Position numbers and translations under genes: made by a program. Shown in pieces: positions 19,661 through 28,066 of a DNA stretch of 61,821 nt (its first letter is position 1; every line of letters begins with the position of its first letter). The stretch spans positions 1 to 61,821 of the forward strand of contig JALHPY010000014.1 in assembly GCA_022842305.1 (NCBI GenBank), written 5' to 3'. The stretch comes from Rubrivivax sp. Lineage in GTDB: Bacteria > Pseudomonadota > Gammaproteobacteria > Burkholderiales > Burkholderiaceae_C. The notes under the pieces are model-generated. The model did no database searches and had not been told where the DNA came from. It saw nothing but the letters and a program-made list of their open reading frames with translations.

Positions 19661-20767
19661 ATGATCCCGAAGTCCCTCGCCTGCGCCCTGGCGCTTTCAC
19701 TGGCCCTGGCCGCGACGGCCCCCTCGGCCCAGGAAGAGGACAAGGTCCTCAACATCTACAACTGGAGCGACTACATCGCCGAGGACACGCTGCGCAACTT
19801 CGAGAAGGAAACCGGGATCAAGGTGCGCTACGACAATTTCGACAACAACGAGATCGTCCACGCCAAGCTGGTGGCGGGCAAGACCGGCTACGACATCGTC
19901 GTGCCCAGCTCGCACTGGGCCAAGCTGCAGATCGACGGCGGCCTGCTGCGCAAGATCGACAAGGCGCAGATCCCCAACCTGAAAAACCTCGACGCCACGG
20001 TGCAGGCGCAGCTGGCGCGCATGGACCCGGGCAACGAGTTCATGGTGAATTGGCTTTGGGGCTACACCACGGTGGGCATCAACGTCGACAAGGTCAAGGC
20101 CGCTTTAGGCAGCATGCCCATGCCCGACAACGCCTGGGACCTGGTGTTCAAGCCTGAATACATCAGCAAGCTCAAGAGCTGCGGCGTGTCCTTCCTGGAT
20201 TCGGCCACCGAAGTGGTGCCGGCCGCGCTGCACTACCTGGGCAAGCCCTCGTTCAGCAAGAACCCCGCCGACTACCCGGCCGCGGCGGCGCTGCTCAAGT
20301 CGGTGCGCCCGCACGTCACGCTGTTCAGCAGCTCGGGCTACATCAACGACATGGCCGGCGGCTCGGTGTGCCTGGCGCTGGGCTGGAGCGGCGACATCAA
20401 CATCGCGCGCCAGCGTGCCATCGACGGCAAGACCGGGCAGAACATCCAGGCCCTCATCCCCAAGAGCGGCGGCCTGCTGTTCTTCGACGTGATGGTCGTC
20501 CCGGCCGATGCACCACGACCGGGCAACGCGCACAAGTTCATCAACTACATGCTGCGCCCCGAGGTGCATGCCGGCCTGACCAACAAGGTGTTCTACGCCA
20601 ACCCCAACAGCGAATCGCGCAAGTTCGTCAAGCCCGAGGTGGCCAGCAACCTGACGGTTTTTCTGCCCCCGGCCGACATGGCGCGCATGGTGCCGCCGGA
20701 CTCGCTGAACAACGACCTGCGCCGCCTGATGACGCGCACCTACACCTCGTTCAAGACCGGGCTTTGA
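19661..20767 (+). CDS. potF: putrescine-binding periplasmic protein
   Basis: Solute-binding component of the polyamine ABC importer, 368 residues, the length of PotF/SpuD. A signal peptide (MIPKSLACALALSLALAATA, cleavage near PSA) precedes VLNIYNWSDYIAEDTLRNFE, the hallmark start of mature polyamine-binding proteins. WSDYI, YDIVVPSSHW, GYTTVGIN and LGWSGDINIARQRA line the ligand cleft. The ribosome site is CGGAGG. Only one binding protein is present where Pseudomonas has two (SpuD for putrescine, SpuE for spermidine). Specificity between putrescine and spermidine cannot be settled by eye; the family resemblance is to putrescine binders. Confidence 0.92.
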   Translation: MIPKSLACALALSLALAATAPSAQEEDKVLNIYNWSDYIAEDTLRNFEKETGIKVRYDNFDNNEIVHAKLVAGKTGYDIVVPSSHWAKLQIDGGLLRKIDKAQIPNLKNLDATVQAQLARMDPGNEFMVNWLWGYTTVGINVDKVKAALGSMPMPDNAWDLVFKPEYISKLKSCGVSFLDSATEVVPAALHYLGKPSFSKNPADYPAAAALLKSVRPHVTLFSSSGYINDMAGGSVCLALGWSGDINIARQRAIDGKTGQNIQALIPKSGGLLFFDVMVVPADAPRPGNAHKFINYMLRPEVHAGLTNKVFYANPNSESRKFVKPEVASNLTVFLPPADMARMVPPDSLNNDLRRLMTRTYTSFKTGL

Positions 20768-20807
20768 GACCGCAAGCTCGATTCCCGCACTGCTAGATCG
20801 CCCGACT

Positions 20808-21914
20808 ATGGCCATTCCCGCCGCCGCCAAAACCGACGCCTTCCTGAGGATCTGCGACGTCGTCAAGGATTTCAACGGCTTCAAAGCCGTGAACAACGTC
20901 AGCCTGGACATCGCCAAGGGCGAGATCTTCGCGCTGCTGGGCAGTTCGGGCTGCGGCAAGAGCACGCTGCTGCGCATGCTGGCGGGCTTCGAGACGCCGA
21001 CCTCGGGGCGCATCGTGCTGGACGGGCGTGACCTGGCCGATCTGCCGCCCTATGAGCGGCCGATGAACATGATGTTCCAGAGCTACGCGCTGTTTCCGCA
21101 CCTCACGGTGTGGGACAACATCGCCTTCGGCCTGCGGCGCGAGGGCCTGGCCCGCGACGTCGTGGCGGCGCGGGTCGAGGCCATGCTCAAGCTGGTGCAG
21201 TTGGGCAAGTACGCGCAGCGCAAGCCGCACCAGTTGTCGGGCGGGCAGCAGCAGCGCGTGGCGCTGGCGCGCAGCCTGGCCAAGCAGCCGCAGATGCTGC
21301 TGCTGGACGAACCCCTGGGCGCGCTGGACAAGAAGCTGCGCGAGGAAACCCAGATCGAGCTGGTGAACATCATTGAGCAAGTAGGCGTGACCTGCGTGAT
21401 GGTCACGCACGACCAGGAAGAGGCCATGACCATGGCCAGCCGCATCGCGGTGATGAGCGAGGGCCGCTTCCTGCAGGTGGGAGCACCGGGCGACATCTAC
21501 GAGACCCCGGCCACGCGCTTCGTGGCCGACTTCATCGGCAACGTCAACCTGATGGACGGCACGCTGGACGAAGACGAGGCCGACCACTGCGTGATCGGCA
21601 GCGCCGACTGCAGGCACTTCGTCGGCCACGGCATCACTGGCACGCAGGGCATGGCGGTGACGGTGGCGCTGCGGCCCGAGAAGATCCACCTGGTGCGCCA
21701 CAAGCCCGAGGACGCGTTCAACACCACGGTCGGCACCATCAAGGAGATGTCCTACTTCGGCAGCCACACCGTCTATCACCTGCAGTTGGCCAGCGGCGCG
21801 CGCCTCAAGGTGAGCCAGGCCAACACCCAGCGCCACCGCGACGACGCCTTCACCTGGGGTGACCAGGTCTGGGCGCATTGGTCACGCTCGGCCCACGTGG
21901 TGCTCACGCAGTAG
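20808..21914 (+). CDS. potG: polyamine ABC transporter ATP-binding protein
   Basis: ATPase of the importer, 368 residues. Walker A is GSSGCGKST at 45-53, the Q-loop is in MFQSYALFPH, the signature is LSGGQQQRVALARS, Walker B is MLLLDEPLGALD and the switch His is in VTHDQEEAM. The C-terminal 110 residues form the TOBE/OB regulatory region (RPEKIHL, MSYFGSHTVYHL) as in PotG/SpuF. It lies 40 bases after potF and 10 bases before potH. Confidence 0.94.
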   Translation: MAIPAAAKTDAFLRICDVVKDFNGFKAVNNVSLDIAKGEIFALLGSSGCGKSTLLRMLAGFETPTSGRIVLDGRDLADLPPYERPMNMMFQSYALFPHLTVWDNIAFGLRREGLARDVVAARVEAMLKLVQLGKYAQRKPHQLSGGQQQRVALARSLAKQPQMLLLDEPLGALDKKLREETQIELVNIIEQVGVTCVMVTHDQEEAMTMASRIAVMSEGRFLQVGAPGDIYETPATRFVADFIGNVNLMDGTLDEDEADHCVIGSADCRHFVGHGITGTQGMAVTVALRPEKIHLVRHKPEDAFNTTVGTIKEMSYFGSHTVYHLQLASGARLKVSQANTQRHRDDAFTWGDQVWAHWSRSAHVVLTQ

Positions 21915-21924
21915 GGTCGGCGCG

Positions 21925-22857
21925 ATGAACACCGCCCTGCAGCGCCTGCGCGCGGTCTTCAGCGGCCGCGGGCTCGTCATCGGCCTGCCCTTCGCCTTCT
22001 TGCTGCTGTTCTTCCTGCTGCCCTTCTTCATCGTCGGCAAGATCAGCGTGTCCGAGATGGAAGCGGTGAGCTTCAAGGACGTGCTGCGCTTTGCCGACGG
22101 CGTGATGACGCTCACCGTCAAGTTCGGCAACTACGTCTTCATCACCGAAGACGCGCTGTACTTCAAGACCTACCTGGCCAGCCTGCAGTACGCCGCGGCC
22201 ACCACGCTGCTGTGCCTGTTCATCGGCTACCCCTTCGCCTACTTCATGGCACGCGCGCGCGCCACCCTGCAGCCGGCGCTGCTGATGCTGGTGATGCTGC
22301 CCTTCTGGACATCCTTCCTGCTGCGCGTCTACGCCTGGCGCGGCCTGCTCACCGAAGGCGGCTGGGTGGCCGACCTGATCGTCGGCCTGGGGCTGGACCA
22401 GCTGCTGCTGGCCGCGGGCCTGATCAGCGCACCGGGCAAGCTGATGCACACGCCGTTCTCGCTGGTGCTGGGCATGACCTACACCTACCTGCCCTTCATG
22501 ATCCTGCCGCTGTTCAGCACCCTGGCCAAGATGGACCTGCGCCTGCTCGAGGCCGCGGCCGACCTGGGCGCCACGCCCTGGGTGGCCTTCTGGAAGATCA
22601 CCGTGCCGCTGTCCAAGGCCGGCATCATTGCCGGCAGCATGCTGGTGTTCATCCCCTGCGTGGGCGAATTCGTCATCCCCGAACTGCTGGGCGGCCCCGA
22701 AACCCTGATGATCGGCCGCGTGCTCTGGGACGAGTTCTTCAGCAACAACGACTGGCCCATGGCCAGCAGCGTGGCGGTGGTGATGGTGTTGCTGATCATC
22801 GTGCCGCTGGCCATCTTCAACAAGTACCAGGCCGAGGCCCAGGAGCAGCGGGCATGA
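21925..22857 (+). CDS. potH: putrescine ABC transporter permease
   Basis: Inner-membrane subunit of the importer, 310 residues from the ATG at 21925. Six membrane helices can be seen, the first at about 16-37. The EAA loop that contacts the ATPase is LEAAADLGATPWVAFWKITVP, within about 204-225, and GEFVIPELLGGPETLMIGR is a PotB/PotH hallmark. A longer open frame reaches back into potG but the extra part is not hydrophobic. Its TGA overlaps the potI ATG by four bases. Confidence 0.93.
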   Translation: MNTALQRLRAVFSGRGLVIGLPFAFLLLFFLLPFFIVGKISVSEMEAVSFKDVLRFADGVMTLTVKFGNYVFITEDALYFKTYLASLQYAAATTLLCLFIGYPFAYFMARARATLQPALLMLVMLPFWTSFLLRVYAWRGLLTEGGWVADLIVGLGLDQLLLAAGLISAPGKLMHTPFSLVLGMTYTYLPFMILPLFSTLAKMDLRLLEAAADLGATPWVAFWKITVPLSKAGIIAGSMLVFIPCVGEFVIPELLGGPETLMIGRVLWDEFFSNNDWPMASSVAVVMVLLIIVPLAIFNKYQAEAQEQRA

Positions 22858-23693
22858 AGGCCAGCAGCGTCAACGCCTGGTTCGGCCGCGGCTGGCTGTC
22901 GCTGGGTTACCTGTTCCTGTACGCGCCCATCGTGGCGCTGGTGATCTATTCGTTCAACGACTCGCCCATCCCCAACGTCTGGCGCGGCTTCACGCTCAAG
23001 TGGTATGCGGCGCTGGTGCACGACGAAGAACTGCTGGCCGGCCTGTGGCTGAGCCTGAAGATCGCCTTCCTCACCGCCTGCGGCTCGGTGGTGCTGGGCA
23101 CGCTGGCGGCCTTTGCGCTGGTGAAGTACCGGCGCTTCTGGGGCCGCACCGTGTTCAGCGGCATGGTCAACGCGCCGCTGGTCATGCCCGAGGTGGTGGT
23201 GGGCCTGTCGCTGCTGCTGATGCTGGTGAGCGTGCAGCGCGCCATCGGCTTCCCCGAGCGCGGCATGATGACCATCTGGCTGGGCCACCTGCTGCTGGGC
23301 ATGGCCTACGCCACCGTGGTGGTGCAGGCGCGCCTGAAAGACCTGAACCCGCAGCTCGAGGAAGCCGCCATGGACCTGGGGGCGCGCCCACACCAGGTGT
23401 TCTGGCTGGTGACCCTGCCCATGATCGCGCAAGCCCTGATCTCGGCCTGGCTGCTGACCTTCACGCTCTCATTGGACGACGTCGTGCTTTCGGCCTTCCT
23501 GTCGGGCCCGGGTTCGACCACCATGCCCCTGGTCATCTTCTCGCGCGCGCGCCTGGGGCTGAACCCCAGCGTCAACGCCGTGGCCACGGTGATCATCCTG
23601 ATCGTCTCGGTCGGCGTCGTCGCCACCAGCTGGTTCATCGCCCGCGCCGAACGCCAGCGCCTGCGCGAGATGACGCTCGCCGCCCGCAACTGA
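22854..23693 (+). CDS. potI: putrescine ABC transporter permease
   Basis: Second permease of the importer, 279 residues with six membrane helices. The N-terminal FLYAPIVALVIYSFNDS and the EAA loop LEEAAMDLGARPHQVFWLVT are characteristic of PotC/PotI. SLDDVVLSAFLSGPGSTTMP precedes the last helix. Start overlaps potH (ATGA). The transport operon continues 30 bases later with an outer-membrane protein. Confidence 0.93.
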   Translation: MKASSVNAWFGRGWLSLGYLFLYAPIVALVIYSFNDSPIPNVWRGFTLKWYAALVHDEELLAGLWLSLKIAFLTACGSVVLGTLAAFALVKYRRFWGRTVFSGMVNAPLVMPEVVVGLSLLLMLVSVQRAIGFPERGMMTIWLGHLLLGMAYATVVVQARLKDLNPQLEEAAMDLGARPHQVFWLVTLPMIAQALISAWLLTFTLSLDDVVLSAFLSGPGSTTMPLVIFSRARLGLNPSVNAVATVIILIVSVGVVATSWFIARAERQRLREMTLAARN

Positions 23694-23723
23694 CAACAGC
23701 CCCCTGCAACGGAGATGTAGAAC

Positions 23724-25145
23724 ATGAAAGCCTTCGCCCCCCCCATCGCCGTGCTGGCGCTGGCCGCCGCCCTGCCGGCCGGCGCCCAGAGCAACGAAGA
23801 ACTGCTCAAGGAACTGCGGGCCCTGCGCGAGCGCGTCAACCAGCTCGAGCAGAAGCTGCAGCAGCCCGCCCCCGCCGCCGCGCCGGGCCAGTGGGGCATG
23901 ACGCCCGAGCAGCAGCGCGAGCTCAACCGCATCGGCATCAAGGCCGAGGCGCTGCAGGACAGCTTCACCGACCAGGGCTACAAGGGCCTGAAGATCAGCG
24001 GGCAGATGGACCCGAGCTTCATCTACAACCAGCGCCAGGGCAGCAGCTCCTTCGTCTTCCTCAACGGCGATGGCGCGCGCTACACCTACGACAACAGCTA
24101 CTTCGGCATGCTGGTGCTGGACATCGACAAGGAAACCGAAAGCGGCACCAAGTGGCGCCTGACACTGGCGCCCGAGCGCGGCACCGGCGCGTTGACGAAC
24201 AACGGCAGCATCGTGCACGAGGCCTCGGTGTCCATCCCGCTGTCGGACCTGCAGACGCGGCTGTGGATAGGCCAGATCCCCGACTGGACCGGCTACGAGA
24301 TCACCCTGCCCGCGGGCAACAAGCTGATCACGCACAACCTGCTGTTCGACTTCATGGCGCCCACGGCCTACACCGGCGCGGTGCTCGACGTGACCAGCGG
24401 CAAGTGGTGGATGCGCGGCGGCATCGCCAACATGAACTCGCCGCGCTACGCCGCGGGCAACAAGTCGCCGGCGCTGATCTACCGCGTCGACTACTCCAAG
24501 GGCGAATACGACGGCTTCGGCTTCAGCGGGCTGCACGGCAAGGCGGCCAACTTTGCTGCCGACCTCAGCTGGGTGCCCGACCCCAGCGTCATAGACCCGC
24601 TTACCGGCGAAGCGGTGCAGGTCGGCTTCGACACAGCCGGCAAGCACACCGAGCTGCACCTGCTCGAGGCCGATGCGTACTACATCCGCGGCGACTGGAG
24701 CCTGTACGGCCAGTTGAGCTACGGCCAGCAGAAGCAGGCGGCCATCTTCAACAGCGACGGCCAGCTGCGCGACGCGCGCTGGTGGGGCCTGTCCACCACC
24801 GTGGGCTACCTGGTCACGCCGCGGCTCGAGGCCGTGCTGCGCGCCGACTACATCAACAACACCAAGAACGGTGGTGGCCTGCTGGGCTACACCTCGGACG
24901 ACCCCGTCAACGGCATCGGCCGCGGCCTGTTGCCCGACGGCATCACCTTCGCCAAGGGCGACGGCGTGGGCACCAACCGCTATGCGCTGAGCCTGGGCAT
25001 GAGCTACCGGGTGGACGAGAACGCGACGCTCAAGCTCGAATACCGCTGGGACGGCGCCACGCAGCCGGTGTTCGGCAATGCCGACGGGACGCGCTTCTAC
25101 AAGAGCAACCAGTTGCTGGGCGCGTCCATGGTGGTCAGCTTCTGA
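23724..25145 (+). CDS. DUF3138-like outer-membrane beta-barrel protein
   Basis: A 473-residue exported protein. A signal peptide (MKAFAPPIAVLALAAALPAG, cleavage near AQS) is followed by a short coiled coil (ELLKELRALRERVNQLEQKL). The rest is rich in alternating aromatic strands and ends in Phe (SMVVSF), the usual outer-membrane insertion signal. I recognise it as like DUF3138 proteins. It is preceded by an ACGGAGATG ribosome site and sits between the polyamine importer and the aldehyde dehydrogenase, 30 and 16 bases from its neighbours, so it is surely co-transcribed. A channel for polyamines or their conjugates is inferred from context only. Confidence 0.8.
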   Translation: MKAFAPPIAVLALAAALPAGAQSNEELLKELRALRERVNQLEQKLQQPAPAAAPGQWGMTPEQQRELNRIGIKAEALQDSFTDQGYKGLKISGQMDPSFIYNQRQGSSSFVFLNGDGARYTYDNSYFGMLVLDIDKETESGTKWRLTLAPERGTGALTNNGSIVHEASVSIPLSDLQTRLWIGQIPDWTGYEITLPAGNKLITHNLLFDFMAPTAYTGAVLDVTSGKWWMRGGIANMNSPRYAAGNKSPALIYRVDYSKGEYDGFGFSGLHGKAANFAADLSWVPDPSVIDPLTGEAVQVGFDTAGKHTELHLLEADAYYIRGDWSLYGQLSYGQQKQAAIFNSDGQLRDARWWGLSTTVGYLVTPRLEAVLRADYINNTKNGGGLLGYTSDDPVNGIGRGLLPDGITFAKGDGVGTNRYALSLGMSYRVDENATLKLEYRWDGATQPVFGNADGTRFYKSNQLLGASMVVSF

Positions 25146-25161
25146 TGCCGCTGCACCTGCG

Positions 25162-26667
25162 ATGAACGCCCCTGCCATCGACTGGCACGCCCGCGCCGCC
25201 GCGCTGCGCATCGACGGCCGCATCCTGATAGATGGCCAGCGCCGCGACGCTGCCAGCGGCCAGGCCTTCGACTGCGTATCGCCCATAGCCGGCCGTGTGC
25301 TGGGCAGCGTGGCGCGTGGCGCGCAGGCCGATGTGGATGCCGCGGTGGCCAGCGCGCGCCGGGCCTTCGACGACGCGCGCTGGGCCGGCAAGCCGCCGGC
25401 CGCGCGCAAACGCGTGCTGCAGCGCTTTGCCGAGGCCATCCTGGCCGCGCGCGATGAACTGGCGCTGCTCGAGACCCTGGACATGGGCAAGCCCATCCAG
25501 TTCTCGCTGGCGGTGGACGTGCCCAGCGCGGCGCGCTGCATCGCCTGGTATGCCGAGGCGGTGGACAAGATCTACGACGAGATCGCGCCCACGCCGGCCA
25601 ACGCGCTGGCGCTGATCACGCGTGAACCCGTGGGCGTGATCGGCGCCATCGTGCCCTGGAACTACCCCATGATCATGGCGGCCTGGAAGCTGGGGCCGGC
25701 GCTGGCGGCGGGCAATTCGGTGGTGCTCAAGCCCAGCGAGAAGAGCCCGCTCACGGCCCTGCGCCTGGCCGAACTGGCGCTGCAGGCCGGCCTGCCGCCG
25801 GGCGTGTTCAACGTGGTGCCCGGCTACGGCCACGAGGCGGGCGAGGCGCTGGCGCTGCACATGGACGTGGACGCCATCGGCTTCACTGGCAGCACGCGCA
25901 CCGGCCGGCGCATGCTCGAATACGCCGGCCGCAGCAACTTGAAGCGCGTGTTCAATGAGCTGGGCGGCAAGTCGGCCTTCATCGTCTTCGACGATTGCGG
26001 CGAAGTCGCGCGCGCCGCCCGCACTGCCGCCGACAGCATCTTCTTCAACCAGGGCCAGAGCTGCAATGCGCCTTCGCGCGTGCTGGTGCACGAGCGCGTG
26101 GCCGACGAGTTTATGGCCGTGGTGGCCGCGCAGGTGCCGAACTGGCCGCCGGCCGACCCGCTGGCGCCGGCCACCACGCTGGGCGCATTGGTTGACGAAG
26201 GCCAGATGCGCACGGTGCTGGGCTACATCGAATCCGGCGTGGCCGAGGGCGCGCGCTGCGCCGCGGGCGGGCGCCAGGTGCGCGCCGAGACCGGCGGCTT
26301 CTACGTCGAGCCCACGGTCTTCGACGGCGTGGCGCCGACGATGAAGATCGCGCGCGAAGAGATCTTCGGACCGGTGCTCAGCGTCATCCGCTTCAAGACA
26401 GAGACCGAAGCGCTGCGCATCGCCAACGACAGCCCCTACGGCCTGCAGGCCAGCGTCTGGAGCGACAACATCCACCGCGCTCACCGCGTGGCACGCGCGC
26501 TGCGTGCCGGCACCGTGCACGTCAACCAGTACGACGAAGACGACATCACCGTGCCCTTCGGCGGTTACAAGCAAAGCGGCAATGGCCGCGACAAGAGCCT
26601 GCACGCCTTCGACAAGGTGACAGAACTCAAGACCACCTGGCTGCGCATCAACCCGCGGGGCGACTGA
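25162..26667 (+). CDS. puuC: gamma-glutamyl-gamma-aminobutyraldehyde dehydrogenase
   Basis: NAD(P)-dependent aldehyde dehydrogenase of 501 residues that would oxidise gamma-glutamyl-aminobutyraldehyde (PuuB product) or free 4-aminobutanal (SpuC product). IVPWNYPMIMAAWKLGPALA, VLKPSEKSPLTAL and GFTGSTRTGR form the cofactor site. FNELGGKS holds the general base Glu, and FNQGQSCNAPSRV the nucleophile Cys near 305. EEIFGPVLSVIRF and PFGGYKQSGNGRDKSLHA are typical of PuuC/KauB. The ATG at 25162 gives the normal N terminus. The stop overlaps the next ATG (TGATG). Confidence 0.9.
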   Translation: MNAPAIDWHARAAALRIDGRILIDGQRRDAASGQAFDCVSPIAGRVLGSVARGAQADVDAAVASARRAFDDARWAGKPPAARKRVLQRFAEAILAARDELALLETLDMGKPIQFSLAVDVPSAARCIAWYAEAVDKIYDEIAPTPANALALITREPVGVIGAIVPWNYPMIMAAWKLGPALAAGNSVVLKPSEKSPLTALRLAELALQAGLPPGVFNVVPGYGHEAGEALALHMDVDAIGFTGSTRTGRRMLEYAGRSNLKRVFNELGGKSAFIVFDDCGEVARAARTAADSIFFNQGQSCNAPSRVLVHERVADEFMAVVAAQVPNWPPADPLAPATTLGALVDEGQMRTVLGYIESGVAEGARCAAGGRQVRAETGGFYVEPTVFDGVAPTMKIAREEIFGPVLSVIRFKTETEALRIANDSPYGLQASVWSDNIHRAHRVARALRAGTVHVNQYDEDDITVPFGGYKQSGNGRDKSLHAFDKVTELKTTWLRINPRGD

Positions 26668-27995
26668 TGTTCGGCAACCTGCGCCAGGGCCTGCAGGATG
26701 CCGGCGTGCACACGCTGCTGCTGCAGTTCACCGACGCGCAGGGCTGCGCCAAGGGCAAGCTGGTGCCCCTGGCCCATCTGGAAGAAGTGCTGCAAGCCGG
26801 CGCCGGCTTTGCCGGGCCCTCGATCTGGGGCACCGGCCTGCCGCGCACCGGGCCGCGTGCCGAGTACTACGCGCGCGGCGACGCTGCCACCGCCATGCCC
26901 CTGCCCTGGCTGCCCGGCGTGGCACGCATCGTCGGCGACGGCTATGTGGCCGGCCAGCCCTTCGAGGCCTGCCCGCGCCAGGTGCTGCGGCGTGCGCTGG
27001 CACGGCTGGCCGAACGCGGCTGGACCCTGCGCATCGGCATCGAGCCCGAGTTCTTTCTGCTGCGCCGCGGTGCCACCGCTGGCTGGGAGCCGGCCGACCA
27101 GCACGACCGCCTGGACAAGCCCTCGTACGACCTGAAGTCGCTGCCGCGGCAGATGGGCTTTCTGCACGCGCTGCAGCAGGCGCTGGGCGGCTGCGGCCTG
27201 GACGTGCTGCAGATCGACCACGAGGACGCGCACGGCCAGTACGAAGTCAACTTCGCGCATGACGATGCCCTGGCCAGCTGCGACCACCTGATGCTCTTCA
27301 AGCTGGCGGCCCAGGCCCTGGCCGAGGCGCGCGGCATGGTCTTCTCGATGATGCCCAAGCCCTTTGCCGACCAGCCCGGCAGCGGGCTGCACTTTCACGT
27401 GTCGCTGTGGGAAGGGACGCGCTGCCTGTTCGACCCGGAGAAGCCGACCGATTCGCTGTCGCCATTGGGACGCCACTTCATCGCCGGCTTGCTGGCGCAT
27501 GCGCCGGCGCTGTGCGCGCTGGCCGCGCCCACGGTCAACTCGTACAAGCGGCTCACGGTGGGCGAATCGCTGTCGGGCACCAGCTGGGCCCCGGCCTACG
27601 TGGCGCACGGCCCCAACAACCGCACGGCGCTGGTGCGCACCCTGCCCGGCCGATTCGAGTGGCGCCTGCCCGACGCCAGCGCCAACCCCTATCTGGCCGC
27701 AGCGGCCCTGGTGGCCGCGGGGCTGGACGGGATTGACCGCCAGCTCGACCCCGGCCCCGACTGCGTTGATGACCTGTTCGACTGGCCGCTGGCGCGCATC
27801 CGCGAAGCCGGCATCGGGCTGCTGCCGCAGTCGCTGGCGCAGGCGCTGGACGCGCTGGAGGCCGACACGGTGGTCTGCGGCGCGCTGGGCCCGGTGCTCA
27901 CCACCGAGTTCCTGCGCCTGAAGCGCGCCGAATGGCTGGCCTATGCGCGCCACGTCAGCGCCTGGGAACTGGAGCGCTACGCTGCAGCGTTCTGA
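26667..27995 (+). CDS. type III glutamine synthetase-like (GlnT) ligase
   Basis: A second glutamine synthetase-family ligase, 442 residues, clearly different from puuA. It matches the GlnT/type III group: FTDAQGCAKGKLVP near the start, GAGFAG, GIEPEFFLL, DHEDAHGQYEVNF, MPKPFADQPGSGLHFHVSLW, PTVNSYKRL and RFEWRLPDASANPYLAAAAL. Members form gamma-glutamylamides such as gamma-glutamylmethylamide as well as glutamine. As last gene of the polyamine operon, coupled to puuC by TGATG, it may glutamylate another amine such as spermidine, diaminopropane or ethanolamine. The acceptor is unknown. Confidence 0.82.
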   Translation: MFGNLRQGLQDAGVHTLLLQFTDAQGCAKGKLVPLAHLEEVLQAGAGFAGPSIWGTGLPRTGPRAEYYARGDAATAMPLPWLPGVARIVGDGYVAGQPFEACPRQVLRRALARLAERGWTLRIGIEPEFFLLRRGATAGWEPADQHDRLDKPSYDLKSLPRQMGFLHALQQALGGCGLDVLQIDHEDAHGQYEVNFAHDDALASCDHLMLFKLAAQALAEARGMVFSMMPKPFADQPGSGLHFHVSLWEGTRCLFDPEKPTDSLSPLGRHFIAGLLAHAPALCALAAPTVNSYKRLTVGESLSGTSWAPAYVAHGPNNRTALVRTLPGRFEWRLPDASANPYLAAAALVAAGLDGIDRQLDPGPDCVDDLFDWPLARIREAGIGLLPQSLAQALDALEADTVVCGALGPVLTTEFLRLKRAEWLAYARHVSAWELERYAAAF

Positions 27996-28066
27996 TCAGG
28001 GGGGGGCGGCGTGCCGGGCCGGCGCCGCGCAGTAGCATGGCAGCACCCCCGGCCCTGGAGCGCACC

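Noticed and set aside
23469..25568. Open frame of about 700 codons opposite potI and the outer-membrane protein gene
   Set aside because: Antisense shadow; low-complexity translation. The plus-strand frames have signal peptides, ribosome sites and family motifs.
28037..28066. Upstream ATG for the TssB-TssC fusion
   Set aside because: The extra ten residues are not TssB-like and the ATG at 28067 has GGAG at ideal distance; the upstream one cannot be fully excluded.
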